64,000 nucleotides of DNA from Pseudomonadales bacterium (GCA_024234325.1 JACKOJ010000001.1:558001-622000); one strand, 5' to 3'. Counted from the stretch's first letter, positions 1 through 11,205 are shown. Numbers and translations are program-made. The notes: generated by a model from the sequence alone, not told the origin.

Positions 1-1869
<1,869 letters not shown>

Positions 1870-2089
1870 ATCGCTCTCCTGAGTACGATGAACTTTCATT
1901 ATTTTCACGCGCCCGCCCATGCATCATAAGTTGGGACAGATGTCCCCTATGCAGGCGCGTCGGGATGTGATCGCCCGGGACTATTGGCTTCATGCCGGTC
2001 CTGGCGCTCAAGTTGAAGGAGCGATGTTAGTCAGTGAGTGGCCCACGGTATATTGCTTAACTGCAATCACCATGTTTCATTTTTTAGAT

Positions 2090-2126
2090 GAAAAGAAAGT
2101 CTATTACCGTGATAGAAAATTCCGAT
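2090..2126 (-). promoter_or_regulatory. OxyR-like box upstream of katG
   Basis: The OxyR pattern ATAG-N7-CTAT-N7-ATAG-N7-CTAT fits with exact 7-nt spacings: GAAA (2090-2093), CTAT (2101-2104), ATAG (2112-2115), CGAT (2123-2126), 12 of 16 key bases. The two inner tetramers are perfect. It lies about 220 nt upstream of katG in an AT-rich stretch. The rest of the 1870-2164 gap shows no convincing gene. Confidence 0.45.
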
Positions 2127-2164
2127 AAACGAGTGAGAATGTCACCATCGCAATGGCAACCATA

Positions 2165-2208
2165 CAAATAAAAACGCCGAAGCCACCTCCTTGAAGGCGA
2201 CTCCGGCG
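2165..2208 (-). terminator. rho-independent terminator of the 2227-3426 gene
   Basis: Read on the minus strand, a 13-bp GC-rich stem (2175-2187 with 2196-2208, mostly paired, one G-T and one mismatch) is followed by a T-rich run (TTTTTATTTG). It sits 18 nt after the stop codon of the propeller lipoprotein gene. Confidence 0.85.
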
Positions 2209-2226
2209 CATTGGGACGCGGAACGA

Positions 2227-3426
2227 TTAACGTGCCGTGTACTTGGTAAAGGCGCCCCCGGCCTGGTTCAGGGAGTTTGGCCCCTCTGCCGCGTAGACAT
2301 TGCCGCTGGCATCCACCGCGACGCCTTCACCGGCAGTGCCCTGAGAGAGGCGGTCTTCACGCTCGAAGGGCTGAATGAAGCCGGTCACGATATCGTCATC
2401 GATATTGCCGATACGAACCCCGTCACGCCAGCCTGGGTGGCTGGTGGGACTGGACTCGGAATCAATCGCGTAGAGCATGTCATCATCGGTGATGAACAGG
2501 CCACTGATGCGGCTGAAGCTGTAACGCGATTCGAGATAATTGCCATCCTGGTCAAAAATCTCGATCCGATGATTGCCCCGGTCGGCAACCCACAGGCGTC
2601 CGCGGGAGTCAAACTCCATGGCGTGTGGCGTACGGAATTCACCATGGCGCACACCGATCTGCCCCCACTGCTTGATAAACGTGCCGTCCGGCGCGAATTT
2701 CATGATACGGGAGGTTTCACCGTTGGCTCGCCCTTCTTCCATGGCCTGCATGGAAAGCATGCCCTGGGCGTTGTGGCCGTCGGACACATAGATGCTGCCA
2801 TCCGGGCCAACAATCACATCGTTCGGCTGGTTGAAGTGTGCGGAGTCATTGCCTGCCTGCCCCGCTGTTCCCAGGCTCATCAGCAACTCGCCATCCGGGC
2901 TGAACTTGTGTACCTGATGCCCCTTGGTTCCTTCCGGATTGACTGCAAAATCCGTCACCCACACATTGCCTTCGCTATCGACATGAATGCCATGGGGCGT
3001 CACAAACACACCCGCCCCGAAGTTCTTCAGCACGGCGCCGGTGGCCGGGTCGAACTTGAAGATCGGGTCTACAGGATTGGTGTCGCAGGTCACCGGGGCA
3101 CCCGCACCGAAGCTGCCGGCGCCGCAGCGCTCATAGGCCACCACATTGCCATCGGTCGGATCGATGTCGATACCGGCGGTGGAGCCCCAGGTACGCCCCG
3201 CTGGCAGGTCGCCCCAGTTGCGGGTCACCACGGGGTTGGGCTGAGGGATGCCGTCGCCTGTAATGATATTGCCCACCTGCATCGAATCATGGCTCATGGC
3301 CATGGGCGCTGCGGCGGGAGCGGGTGCGGCACTGGCAGTGCCACTGGGAGTGGACGCCGGCTCACTGCATGCCGCCAGCATGAGGCTGGCACAAAGGCCG
3401 GACAAGAGAATACGTGATGATGCCAT
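2227..3426 (-). CDS. NHL-repeat six-bladed beta-propeller lipoprotein (PAL-like)
   Basis: 399 residues. The N-terminus has a lipobox (LMLAAC, Cys about residue 20), so the protein should be lipid-anchored. After a Ser/Ala/Pro-rich linker come repeated NHL blades with the signatures GPDGSIYVSDG, SRGRLWVADRGNHRIEIFD and ASGNVYAAEGPNSL, as in the propeller of peptidyl-alpha-hydroxyglycine alpha-amidating lyase and related NHL proteins. Two paralogous genes lie at 38639 and 39734. ATG at 3426 is preceded by AAGGAG. It is divergent from the MscS-like gene. The fold is clear; substrate and enzymatic activity cannot be read from the sequence, and a purely binding role is equally possible. Confidence 0.85.
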   Translation of the reverse strand: MASSRILLSGLCASLMLAACSEPASTPSGTASAAPAPAAAPMAMSHDSMQVGNIITGDGIPQPNPVVTRNWGDLPAGRTWGSTAGIDIDPTDGNVVAYERCGAGSFGAGAPVTCDTNPVDPIFKFDPATGAVLKNFGAGVFVTPHGIHVDSEGNVWVTDFAVNPEGTKGHQVHKFSPDGELLMSLGTAGQAGNDSAHFNQPNDVIVGPDGSIYVSDGHNAQGMLSMQAMEEGRANGETSRIMKFAPDGTFIKQWGQIGVRHGEFRTPHAMEFDSRGRLWVADRGNHRIEIFDQDGNYLESRYSFSRISGLFITDDDMLYAIDSESSPTSHPGWRDGVRIGNIDDDIVTGFIQPFEREDRLSQGTAGEGVAVDASGNVYAAEGPNSLNQAGGAFTKYTAR

Positions 3427-3617
3427 GACTGCTCCTTTATTCTTATTTGGATGGAGAAATGGGTAAGTGACTGGGAGGATATGTTTTCTTGGCGCTCAAG
3501 TCCACTCCGGCCAGACCTCGCCCTCGCGCACCACTTGCAGTCGTGGCGGAAATTTCTCTGCGTCCAGTGATATGATCGTGTGACAAACGCCGATCCCCAG
3601 AACAAGAGGACTGACAG

Positions 3618-4475
3618 ATGGCACAGGCGATCGACCCCTCCAGCACCGTCAATGAGATATTCAGCCTGAGCGAAGCGATTCGGGACACCATGACCCAGAT
3701 CGCGCAGCAACTCGTGGAGTATGCGCCCCAGTTCATTGGCGCCGCCGTTCTGCTTCTGCTGGGTTGGGCCATCGCCAGCGCGCTGGGACTGAGTGCGCAG
3801 AAGCTGGTGCACGGACTCGATTCGCTCTTCGCGCGGGTGGAGAAGAGCGATGGCGTCAGTGGTGAGAACTTCAAACGCTCCTATGCCCGCATCGCCCGAA
3901 AACTGGTGTTCTGGACGGTGATGCTGTTCTTCTTCGCCGTGGCGACCAATGTACTGGGCTGGGACCTGTTCGCCGGCTGGTTCCATGACATCTTTACCTA
4001 TCTGCCCGGCATCATCACGGGCATGATCGTGATCCTGGGCGGCTTCCTGCTGAGCAACCTGGCCAAATCCGCAATCATCTCCGCCGCGCATCGAGCCGGC
4101 ATTCAGCAAAGTCTGGTCATGGCCAAGGTGGTGCAGATCGCCATCATCTTCAGTGCCGTGATCATTGGCGTCGAGCAGATCGGCCTGAACATCGGCTTCC
4201 TCAGCAATGTCATCGTAGTGGTGATCGCCATTCTGCTGGCAGGGGTCGTGCTGGCGTTCAGCCTCGGGGCACGCACCCTGGTCGCCAACATCATCGCGGC
4301 GCAATACATTCGCCGACATTGTGAGCCCGGAGATTCACTCAGTATTGCCGATACTGAGGGCGAGGTTATCGAAATCTCCCAGGCCAGCATCGTGCTGGAG
4401 ACTGAGCACGGCAAATCCGTGATTCCGGCAAAACTGTTCCACGAGCAGATCACCCACATCCGGCCACGTCAGTAA
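3618..4475 (+). CDS. small MscS-like mechanosensitive channel family protein
   Basis: 285 residues, inner membrane. About five hydrophobic segments are visible (near residues 35-57, 94-113, 127-150, 168-187 and 193-217), with the Gly/Ala-rich repeats typical of conserved TM-helix/MscS-like proteins. After the last helix (LGARTLVANIIAAQYIRRH) comes a short soluble stretch (GEVIEISQASIVLETEHG) matching the start of the MscS beta-domain, then the protein ends. It therefore lacks the large cytoplasmic cage of full MscS. ATG at 3618 has GAGGA upstream. The next gene (MgtE-like) starts 26 nt downstream, so the two may be cotranscribed and both concern ion balance. Gating by tension is inferred from the family. 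Confidence 0.8.
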   Translation: MAQAIDPSSTVNEIFSLSEAIRDTMTQIAQQLVEYAPQFIGAAVLLLLGWAIASALGLSAQKLVHGLDSLFARVEKSDGVSGENFKRSYARIARKLVFWTVMLFFFAVATNVLGWDLFAGWFHDIFTYLPGIITGMIVILGGFLLSNLAKSAIISAAHRAGIQQSLVMAKVVQIAIIFSAVIIGVEQIGLNIGFLSNVIVVVIAILLAGVVLAFSLGARTLVANIIAAQYIRRHCEPGDSLSIADTEGEVIEISQASIVLETEHGKSVIPAKLFHEQITHIRPRQ

Positions 4476-4501
4476 GGGGCCACTTCAGTACGGGGAAGAG
4501 T

Positions 4502-5344
4502 ATGGTAGACAAGACCTTCAGTCTGGCCCTGAGCTTCATCTCGCAGGAACCGGAAGCCGCCGCCCGCACGCTGGAGCACAGCAAGGTGGCCGATGTCGTG
4601 GAGTTCATGCGGCAGATTCCACTCGATCATCAATACGAGATTCTCCGCCATCTGCTGCCGGGTTATGCCGCCCGTGTCTGCATGGGGCTTGGGCCAGTTG
4701 CCAGCGCGACGATTCTGGTGGACCTCGACGCCACTGCCGCCGCGCGGATTCTGCGCCTGCTGCCACGCCCGCAGATGGAAGCCATTTTGCAGGAACTACC
4801 TCGCCGCCAACGCGACGACAGCGCGGCGCTGCTGAAGTATTCCATCCGCTTCGTTGGTGCCTGGATGACTCCCCACACCGCATCGGTGCCGGAAGAGATG
4901 AGCGCCGAGGACGCCCTGACCTATCTGCGCAATGAAAACCTGACCCAGGAATCGGGTCACTTCTACGTGATCAATCACGACCACGTGCTGTCGGGGCGCG
5001 TCAGTTTTGTGGCACTGCTCAAGGCTAACCGCACCGTCCGCATGAGGGATCTCATGGAAGCCGGAGCACCTCATCTGTCTGCCAGCATGCTGGTGGAAAC
5101 CGCGCTCGAACTGCCGCTGTGGAACCAGCACGACACGCTTGCCGTCACAGATCGCCACCAGCGCCTGCTGGGCATCATTCATCATGCCGACCTGCGCCGG
5201 GCCATGACCCAGGGCAGGCAGGCACACTCCCTCTCGTCGACAGCACCCGACGTGGTCTCCAGCATCGCGGGTGTTTATGGCAAAACCCTGTTCGTGCTGT
5301 TCAACAATCTGATGAACGTGATCGAACCCGATCTGAAGTCCTAG
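4502..5344 (+). CDS. MgtE-type N-domain plus CBS protein without membrane domain
   Basis: 280 residues. Residues 1-120 form the helical superhelix of the MgtE intracellular N domain (repeats such as AARTLEHSKVADVVEFMRQIP and AAARILRLLPRPQMEAILQELP). Residues about 122-245 correspond to a CBS pair, beginning with the typical GAWMTPHTASVPEEMSAEDALTYLR. No transmembrane segment follows; the C-terminus ends in a short helix, VYGKTLFVLFNNLMNVIEP. It lies 10 nt upstream of the complete mgtE at 5355, so the two are surely cotranscribed. Its role is unknown; being the cytosolic magnesium-sensing half of MgtE, it could assemble with or regulate the neighbour. Start ATG 4502 has GGGAAGAG upstream. Confidence 0.85.
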   Translation: MVDKTFSLALSFISQEPEAAARTLEHSKVADVVEFMRQIPLDHQYEILRHLLPGYAARVCMGLGPVASATILVDLDATAAARILRLLPRPQMEAILQELPRRQRDDSAALLKYSIRFVGAWMTPHTASVPEEMSAEDALTYLRNENLTQESGHFYVINHDHVLSGRVSFVALLKANRTVRMRDLMEAGAPHLSASMLVETALELPLWNQHDTLAVTDRHQRLLGIIHHADLRRAMTQGRQAHSLSSTAPDVVSSIAGVYGKTLFVLFNNLMNVIEPDLKS

Positions 5345-5354
5345 GAGGGAGACC

Positions 5355-6680
5355 ATGGCCACCGAGATGCATCTTCAGGACGACCCGCTGTCCCGGCTGA
5401 ACAGGGCGTTCATTCTCAACCATCCGCGCACCGCCGCGCGCAGCCTGGAGCACCTTCCAGCGGAAGAGGCGGCTGCCATCCTGCAGCAACAGGAGCCCCC
5501 CATTGCCGCGCGGGTGCTGGAACGAATCGCGCCAGGCACTTCGGACATTCTCTTTCTGCTACTGCCACGGGAGGTTGCCGCCCCCATACTGGTCAATATG
5601 GAAGCGAGTAATGCCGTAGCCCTGCTGAGCCGCCAGAGCAAGGATGTGCAGAAGCTCTATCTCGATCTGATGAATGAAGTGAGTGCCGCCGAATTCCGCT
5701 CGCTGCTGGAGTACCCCGAGAACAGCATCGGTCGCCTGATGAGCACCCGCATTGTGGCCTTCAATCGCGACACGACGGTTGCCCAGGCAATCACCAAACT
5801 GCGCCAGATGAATCTGGAAACCATTCACCACCTCTTCCTGCTTGACGACGCCATGCGCCTGGACAGCGAAGTCGAAATCAAGAAGCTCGCCCTTGCCGAG
5901 GACGAGCAGAAATTGTCGTCCATCGCCAAACCCATCACTGCCTATGTCAATGCCATGGACCCGCGGGACGAGCTGATGGACAAGCTCGATAAATTTCACA
6001 TGGATGTGGTACCGGTAGTGGACATCGAACTGCGCCTGGTCGGAGTGGTGCGTGCCCAGGGGTTGATGGAGGCACTGCGCGAGGACATTGTCACCGATAT
6101 GCAGACCATGGTGGGTGCCAGCAAAGACGAACGCGCGCTCTCCACCAGCCTGTTTGCCGTGCGCAAGCGCCTGCCCTGGCTGCAAATCAACCTGCTGACC
6201 GCCTTTCTAGCAGCCGCCGTTGTCGGACTGTTTGAGGACACCATTTCACGCTTCACGGCGCTGGCCATTCTGCTGCCCATTGCCGCCGGACAATCGGGCA
6301 ACGCCGGTGCGCAGGCACTTGCCGTCACCATGCGCGGGCTGACGCTGCGCGAGATCACCATGGGCCACTGGGTAAAAGTCATGATGAAGGAGCTCAAGAC
6401 CGGCTTCATCAATGGCATCGGCATTGCCGTCACCTGCTCGGCGGGTGTCTATTTATGGAGTCGCAGTCCCGGCCTGTCTCTGGTCATGGCCATTGCCATG
6501 ATCATCTCCATGACGATAGCGGGGATTGCAGGCGCGCTGGTGCCCATTCTGCTGAAACGTTTCGGCATGGACCCGGCGCAGTCGTCCTCCATCGTGCTGA
6601 CGACCATTACCGACATTGCAGGCTTCATGTCCTTCCTGGGCACTGCCACTGTCCTCGCCTCCTTGCTGGAGGCAGGCTGA
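5355..6680 (+). CDS. mgtE: magnesium transporter MgtE
   Basis: 441 residues, inner-membrane Mg2+ channel/transporter. Order: N domain (residues 5-125), CBS pair (about 130-255, starting SIGRLMSTRIVAFNRDTTVAQAI), connecting helix, and a five-helix pore domain (about 275-440). Pore signatures are present: LLPIAAGQSGNAGAQALAV in TM2 and TTITDIAGFMSFLG in TM5, whose Asp corresponds to the ion-binding Asp of the family. Start ATG 5355 has a strong AGGAGG. It forms a tandem with the TM-less paralogue directly upstream, presumably by duplication and loss of the pore. Assignment is secure. Confidence 0.95.
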   Translation: MATEMHLQDDPLSRLNRAFILNHPRTAARSLEHLPAEEAAAILQQQEPPIAARVLERIAPGTSDILFLLLPREVAAPILVNMEASNAVALLSRQSKDVQKLYLDLMNEVSAAEFRSLLEYPENSIGRLMSTRIVAFNRDTTVAQAITKLRQMNLETIHHLFLLDDAMRLDSEVEIKKLALAEDEQKLSSIAKPITAYVNAMDPRDELMDKLDKFHMDVVPVVDIELRLVGVVRAQGLMEALREDIVTDMQTMVGASKDERALSTSLFAVRKRLPWLQINLLTAFLAAAVVGLFEDTISRFTALAILLPIAAGQSGNAGAQALAVTMRGLTLREITMGHWVKVMMKELKTGFINGIGIAVTCSAGVYLWSRSPGLSLVMAIAMIISMTIAGIAGALVPILLKRFGMDPAQSSSIVLTTITDIAGFMSFLGTATVLASLLEAG

Positions 6681-6764
6681 GTCGGCTCGCGGAATTAAGT
6701 TAAGGTTAAGAAATCAGGCGTAGCGTGTCATATCACCTGGAACCCTCGGTACATTAGGTCCACT

Positions 6765-8462
6765 ATGACACTCAGACACACAATGCTTGCCCGAAGCCTG
6801 ATGCTTGGCCTGGGCGTCTCATCCTGCACTCTCGCGGCAGCGCAAGCAGACCAGAACTGTACTCAAATCTCAGCGCCCGCCGACTCAGGGTTTGATTTCA
6901 CGGAGGGGATTTCCCGCTGGGGAAGCCTCGAATCTTTCGACGTGGATTCAAGCCAGTATCAAGTGCGCAGCATCAAGATCAATCAGCTCCCGATCTTCGA
7001 CCCCAAGAACCCGCGCGAGGACACACGGCTGTTTCGCTGGATCAACCGGGTGCATATTCCGACACGGCAGCAGGTGATTCGTCACCAGTTGCTGTTCAAG
7101 GAAGGCGACACCGTCGACTCACGCATGTTGTCAGAAAATGAGCGGCTGCTGCGGCAACAGAAGTACGCCTCCGACGCGAAGGTTCGTGTGCTCAATCGCT
7201 GCGACCAGGCGGTGGATCTGGAAGTGGTGACGCGAGAGGTTTGGACCCTCGTCCCTGGTTTCTCCTTTCACACCAGTGGCGGCGACAACTCGCTGGATGT
7301 GGGACTGAGAGATTCGAACGCCCTGGGTAGCGGACAGCGGGTATCGTTGTTCTACAGTAACGACGCCAATCGCAGCAGCTACAAGCTGGCTTTTGAGAAT
7401 CCGAATATCGGCAATACGCATCGGGTGATCAAACTGCAGGCCGACAAGAGCACAGACGGTTTTCACTACCTGGCCGAGTACGAACTCCCCTTCTTTTCCC
7501 TGGATGCGGACAAGGCCTGGAAATTCGGTTATGAATCCACCAAGGAGATGCTCTCCCAATACCAGTTCGGCAAGCGGGTGACCGAAGTGGATCGCAGGCA
7601 CGACATCGCCGAGTTGTCCCGAGGGCTATCAACGGGACTCGTCAACGGTGTGACCACCCGCCTGCGCTACGGGGTGCGCGATGAGGACTACCGTTATGCG
7701 CCGGGGACGAAACGCCCTGCACCGGCCACCATGCCGGACGACCTGCACCTGACCTACCCATTTCTGGAACTGGAAAGCATCGAAGACAAGTACGCCGTTG
7801 CCTACAATATCAGCCAGATTTACCGGACAGAAGATCTGCTGCTGGGTCGCTCCTATCGTGCCAGCATCGGTTTCGCCACCAACAGCGGCGGGCGCCTGAT
7901 TCTGAACGGCCAATATTCCGACACGCTGTTATCGCGCCCCAAAATGCTGCTGCAGTGGCGCGCGGACTGGCGTGCCCGCTGGGACCCTTCCGCCAAGGAA
8001 TGGGAAGACACCCTCATCAATGCCAATCTCGATTTTCATCGCGGGCAGACCGAAAACAGAACCCTTTATATGGGACTGGCTGCCAGCAAGGCGATCAACC
8101 TGAACAGCAGTGAGCAGCTCACGCTTGGCGGCAGCACCGGCTTGCGAGGCTTCGACAGCCACTACCTCAACGGCGATACCATGCTGAAATTCACCGCAGA
8201 AGAACGGATGTTCAGCAATTACCAGGTTCTGCAATTGCTCCGGATAGGGGTGGCGGGTTTTGTCGATGTCGGTCGCGTGTACGGCAAGACGCAATGGGGT
8301 GCCGGGCGCACCTTCAGCAACGTGGGACTTGGTCTGCGACTGGCCCCCAGCAAAACAGACGAAGCCCGAATCATTCATATCGATCTTGCCTATCCCCTTG
8401 GCAACAATATCCCGGGCGGCAAGTCGGTACAGCTCGTCGTGGAGGCGAGAGGGTCTTTCTGA
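6765..8462 (+). CDS. BamA/TamA-family outer-membrane protein
   Basis: 565 residues. A signal peptide (LARSLMLGLGVSSCTLAAAQA) is followed by about 40 residues of linker, a POTRA-like segment (about 65-150: VRSIKINQLPIF ... RHQLLFKEGDTVDSRMLSENERLLRQQKYASDAKVRV) and a C-terminal 16-strand-type surface-antigen barrel ending in the amphipathic, aromatic-terminated strand VQLVVEARGSF. The barrel carries the GLRGF motif (STGLRGFDSHYLNGD, about residue 468) found in Omp85 proteins. Only one POTRA is evident, so this is not BamA itself but a single-POTRA relative, possibly a dedicated transport or assembly factor. ATG 6765 is assumed; ATG 6783 is an alternative. No partner gene is adjacent. Confidence 0.83.
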   Translation: MTLRHTMLARSLMLGLGVSSCTLAAAQADQNCTQISAPADSGFDFTEGISRWGSLESFDVDSSQYQVRSIKINQLPIFDPKNPREDTRLFRWINRVHIPTRQQVIRHQLLFKEGDTVDSRMLSENERLLRQQKYASDAKVRVLNRCDQAVDLEVVTREVWTLVPGFSFHTSGGDNSLDVGLRDSNALGSGQRVSLFYSNDANRSSYKLAFENPNIGNTHRVIKLQADKSTDGFHYLAEYELPFFSLDADKAWKFGYESTKEMLSQYQFGKRVTEVDRRHDIAELSRGLSTGLVNGVTTRLRYGVRDEDYRYAPGTKRPAPATMPDDLHLTYPFLELESIEDKYAVAYNISQIYRTEDLLLGRSYRASIGFATNSGGRLILNGQYSDTLLSRPKMLLQWRADWRARWDPSAKEWEDTLINANLDFHRGQTENRTLYMGLAASKAINLNSSEQLTLGGSTGLRGFDSHYLNGDTMLKFTAEERMFSNYQVLQLLRIGVAGFVDVGRVYGKTQWGAGRTFSNVGLGLRLAPSKTDEARIIHIDLAYPLGNNIPGGKSVQLVVEARGSF

Positions 8463-8488
8463 GCCTAATCCTGTAACAAGCGAAACGA

Positions 8489-8525
8489 CAGGGGTGCAAC
8501 TGCAGCGTTTACAGCGGCACCCCTG
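8489..8525. terminator. hairpin between convergent genes
   Basis: CAGGGGTGC (8489-8497) pairs with GCACCCCTG (8517-8525). It lies between the convergent ends of the Omp85-like gene (8462) and the DUF305 gene (8539). No T-run follows on either strand, so intrinsic termination is only a possibility. Confidence 0.4.
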
Positions 8526-8538
8526 CCAACCGATGTGC

Positions 8539-11070
8539 CTAACGCAGGCGCTCGGCAATGCCTGTCAGAGTCTGCGCCAGTGCCTGGTATCGGCGCGCGC
8601 TGACACCGTTGCTTTGGGCACCTGCCTGCTGCATCTGTCCCGCCAGCGTTTCCAGGCGTGTCGCGCCGCCAGCATCGGAGCTGCGACGCGCAAGGGCACC
8701 CCCGACCTCCCCCAGCACCGCGCGCAACTCGCTTTCCTGTGCAGAGGCCAGCACTCCCGAGCGGCTGAGCTGATCCACGTAGGCCAGCGCCACAGTGGGT
8801 TCCGCAGGCCAGCTTATCCGCCGCTGCTGCTGGGTGTTGACGACCGGTTCCGTGCTCGGGAAAGACGCGGCCACAATCTCGTTTGCAGAAATGAAATCAC
8901 TGGGATTGAGATTGAATACGTCCAACCCCCGCGCAATCTCGGTGCCGTAAATCTGGCCGTTGTACCAGTACGCAGACCAGTACCCCCCCAGAATCAGCTC
9001 TTTCTCGTCCACCGGGCCACGGTCGAAGAACGCAATTTCCACCGGATTGGAGGAGTCGGTGAAATCGATCACCGAGATGCCGCCCTGGTACCAGGCCTGG
9101 ACGAAAATATCGCGTCCCGGCACCGGCACCAGTGAGCCGTTATGCGCCACGCAGTTTTCCTGGTCTGTCTGCGGTGCCGGCATCTTGTAGTGACTGCGAT
9201 ACTGCAGCTTGCCATCGACAATGTCATAGATGGCATCTGCCCCCCAGTTCAGAGGGTCGGACGCACGACAGCGCGGACGCGAACCCCCGCCCCACTCATC
9301 TGTAAAGATCACCTTGCTGCCGTCGTTGTTGAACGTGGCGGAATGCCAGTAGGCGAAGCCATTATCAATCACCTGATCGACGCGCGAGGGATGCTCGGGG
9401 TCGGAAATGTCCAGCAGAATGCCGTTGCCGGAGCATGCTCCAGCAGCCAGGCCGATCTCGGGGAAGGCGGTGATATCGTGACAGTGGTTGGTCTGACTGG
9501 TGGTCTGGGTGCCCTCACCGTGATCGCCCCCTTCCCAGAGTCCTGCGAGCACCCCTGCGTCGGGATCAGAGAAAATGAACGGACGGTTGACCACCGCGGC
9601 CTCATAGGGACGCGCCACCGGAATCTTGATGACGTCAATGCGGAACAGGGCGGATTCCGGGTTCTCATAGGGAGACTCGTCGGAGCATTCCGACATCTCG
9701 TCATCAGGGCGTACGGAGCTTGTGCCTGAACCGTATACGTAAATCACGCCGTCATCATCCGGATCAGTGACCACGGTATGGGTGTGCGATCCACGACAGG
9801 TCTGCACGGCGCCGACCTGTACCGGCATCCGGAAGTCACTGACGTCAAAAATACGAATGCCCCGGAAGCGCTCTTCGCTGGCCGGTTCTGCAACCCCCTG
9901 CAGGCCACAGTCGAGGCGACCGCGGGTCTGCTCGACTGACATGATCAGCAGGTTTCCCACTACCGACACGTCGCCCTGTCCGCCCGGGCACACCACCGAG
10001 CTGAGCAGTTCGGGGGAGGCAGGATTGCGGATGTCGTAGGCGTTGAACCCGTGGTAATTCCCCGCCACCAGCACATCGCCCGCAAAAGTCATGTCGGTGT
10101 TGGCAAAATTCAGCAGACTGGGGCGCGGCTCCGAGGTTTCATCCTCTTCTTCCTCCGCTTCCTGGGTTTCGGCTGCCGCCGCGTTTGGCATGTCAATGTT
10201 GACGTCCTGCTGCGCATCCGCGTCCTGCTCTTCTTCATCGGGCGTCAGCGTTTCTGTTTCTTCCTCCAGTTCCTTCACCCGGCTCATGGGCAGGCCCTGG
10301 GGATTATTGGGGTCGAAGAAGCCCGCCGGTTTCGGAATCGCCACTACCAGATGCATGTTGAAAGATGCCTCACCGGCATCGGCAAAACCGGCGCGCAGAT
10401 TGACACGCGGATCCGGTGAGAAGCCTGCCAGCATCGCGTTCATGCGCTCGATCTCGCTGGTCTGGTCCGAGGTTACGTCCGTGGTGAATTCGTACAGAAC
10501 GGAGTCCTGGGCGGAGCCGGGCTGGTCAAGCAGATTCTCCACCATTTCCAGTGCGCCTTTGTGGTGCTCAATCATGTACTGGAGAAACAGGGTGTCGAAC
10601 TGAGGGCCACTGGCCTGACGCAGTTTCTCAAAATCTTCCTGGCTGAGCATGCCCGGCATGAGTTCATCGTCGCTCATCATGTGATGGGCGTGCTCTTCCG
10701 GCACCACCAGTCCACGCACTTCCAGCCAGTCCCGCATCATCGACATCTCATCTTCCTGTGAAATGGAAATGCGTTGCGCCATGGCCTGCAAAGCCTCGCG
10801 ATTGCTGCGCCCTTCCACCAGCGCACCCATCTCTACAGCCTGCGCGTGGTGCGAAATCATGCCCTGCATGAATTTCACGTCGGCATCGGAATAGTGCAGA
10901 CCCGCCAGGTTCGAGGCCTCTTCTGCCGAAATCAAACGACTGGGCTGCCCAGGAGCGCCAGGTTGAATAATTGGTGCCTGGGCCAGGCTATAGGAGGAAC
11001 ACAGCGCGATGGCCGACGACAAGGCAAGACGCGTGAACCCGGAGGAAACGGAGAATAGGGGGCGGTTCAT
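8539..11070 (-). CDS. exported DUF305 plus LVIVD-type beta-propeller fusion
   Basis: 843 residues from ATG 11070 (TGGAG upstream); the frame extends 30 nt further but the signal peptide MNRPLFSVSSGFTRLALSSA fits this start. Residues about 45-215 are a DUF305 ferritin-like four-helix unit: YSDADVKFMQGMISHHAQAVEMG and QFDTLFLQYMIEHHKGALEM contain the HH-x-xA pattern and Met residues that bind metal in copper-related DUF305 proteins. A strongly acidic linker (about 235-310) follows, then a propeller of LVIVD-type repeats (VLVAGNYHGFNAYDIRNPASPEL, IRIFDVSDFRMPVQVGAV, GISVIDFTDSSNPVEI). The combination suggests an extracytoplasmic metal-binding protein; no function is assigned. Confidence 0.8.
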   Translation of the reverse strand: MNRPLFSVSSGFTRLALSSAIALCSSYSLAQAPIIQPGAPGQPSRLISAEEASNLAGLHYSDADVKFMQGMISHHAQAVEMGALVEGRSNREALQAMAQRISISQEDEMSMMRDWLEVRGLVVPEEHAHHMMSDDELMPGMLSQEDFEKLRQASGPQFDTLFLQYMIEHHKGALEMVENLLDQPGSAQDSVLYEFTTDVTSDQTSEIERMNAMLAGFSPDPRVNLRAGFADAGEASFNMHLVVAIPKPAGFFDPNNPQGLPMSRVKELEEETETLTPDEEEQDADAQQDVNIDMPNAAAAETQEAEEEEDETSEPRPSLLNFANTDMTFAGDVLVAGNYHGFNAYDIRNPASPELLSSVVCPGGQGDVSVVGNLLIMSVEQTRGRLDCGLQGVAEPASEERFRGIRIFDVSDFRMPVQVGAVQTCRGSHTHTVVTDPDDDGVIYVYGSGTSSVRPDDEMSECSDESPYENPESALFRIDVIKIPVARPYEAAVVNRPFIFSDPDAGVLAGLWEGGDHGEGTQTTSQTNHCHDITAFPEIGLAAGACSGNGILLDISDPEHPSRVDQVIDNGFAYWHSATFNNDGSKVIFTDEWGGGSRPRCRASDPLNWGADAIYDIVDGKLQYRSHYKMPAPQTDQENCVAHNGSLVPVPGRDIFVQAWYQGGISVIDFTDSSNPVEIAFFDRGPVDEKELILGGYWSAYWYNGQIYGTEIARGLDVFNLNPSDFISANEIVAASFPSTEPVVNTQQQRRISWPAEPTVALAYVDQLSRSGVLASAQESELRAVLGEVGGALARRSSDAGGATRLETLAGQMQQAGAQSNGVSARRYQALAQTLTGIAERLR

Positions 11071-11175
11071 GATAATGGCTCCAAAAAGGTACATTGGCAA
11101 TGGCGAAAGGGAAAGTCAGAGAATAAAACCCTCGCTCTGCGTTTTCCACCATTTCATTCAAGAAAACCGGAAAAC

Positions 11176-11205
11176 AAAAACCCCGGCACGAGACCGGGGT
11201 TTTTG
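11176..11205 (-). terminator. terminator of the 11247-14234 receptor gene
   Basis: AAAAACCCCGG and CCGGGGTTTTT form a symmetric stem (11176-11186 with 11195-11205) around an 8-nt loop. The minus-strand reading gives a T-run directly after the stem, 41 nt beyond the receptor stop codon. It would work in both directions. Confidence 0.88.

Noticed and set aside
1919..2128. A 69-codon plus-strand frame in the katG upstream gap
   Set aside because: No ribosome site, odd composition, and it overlaps the OxyR-like box and promoter region of katG.
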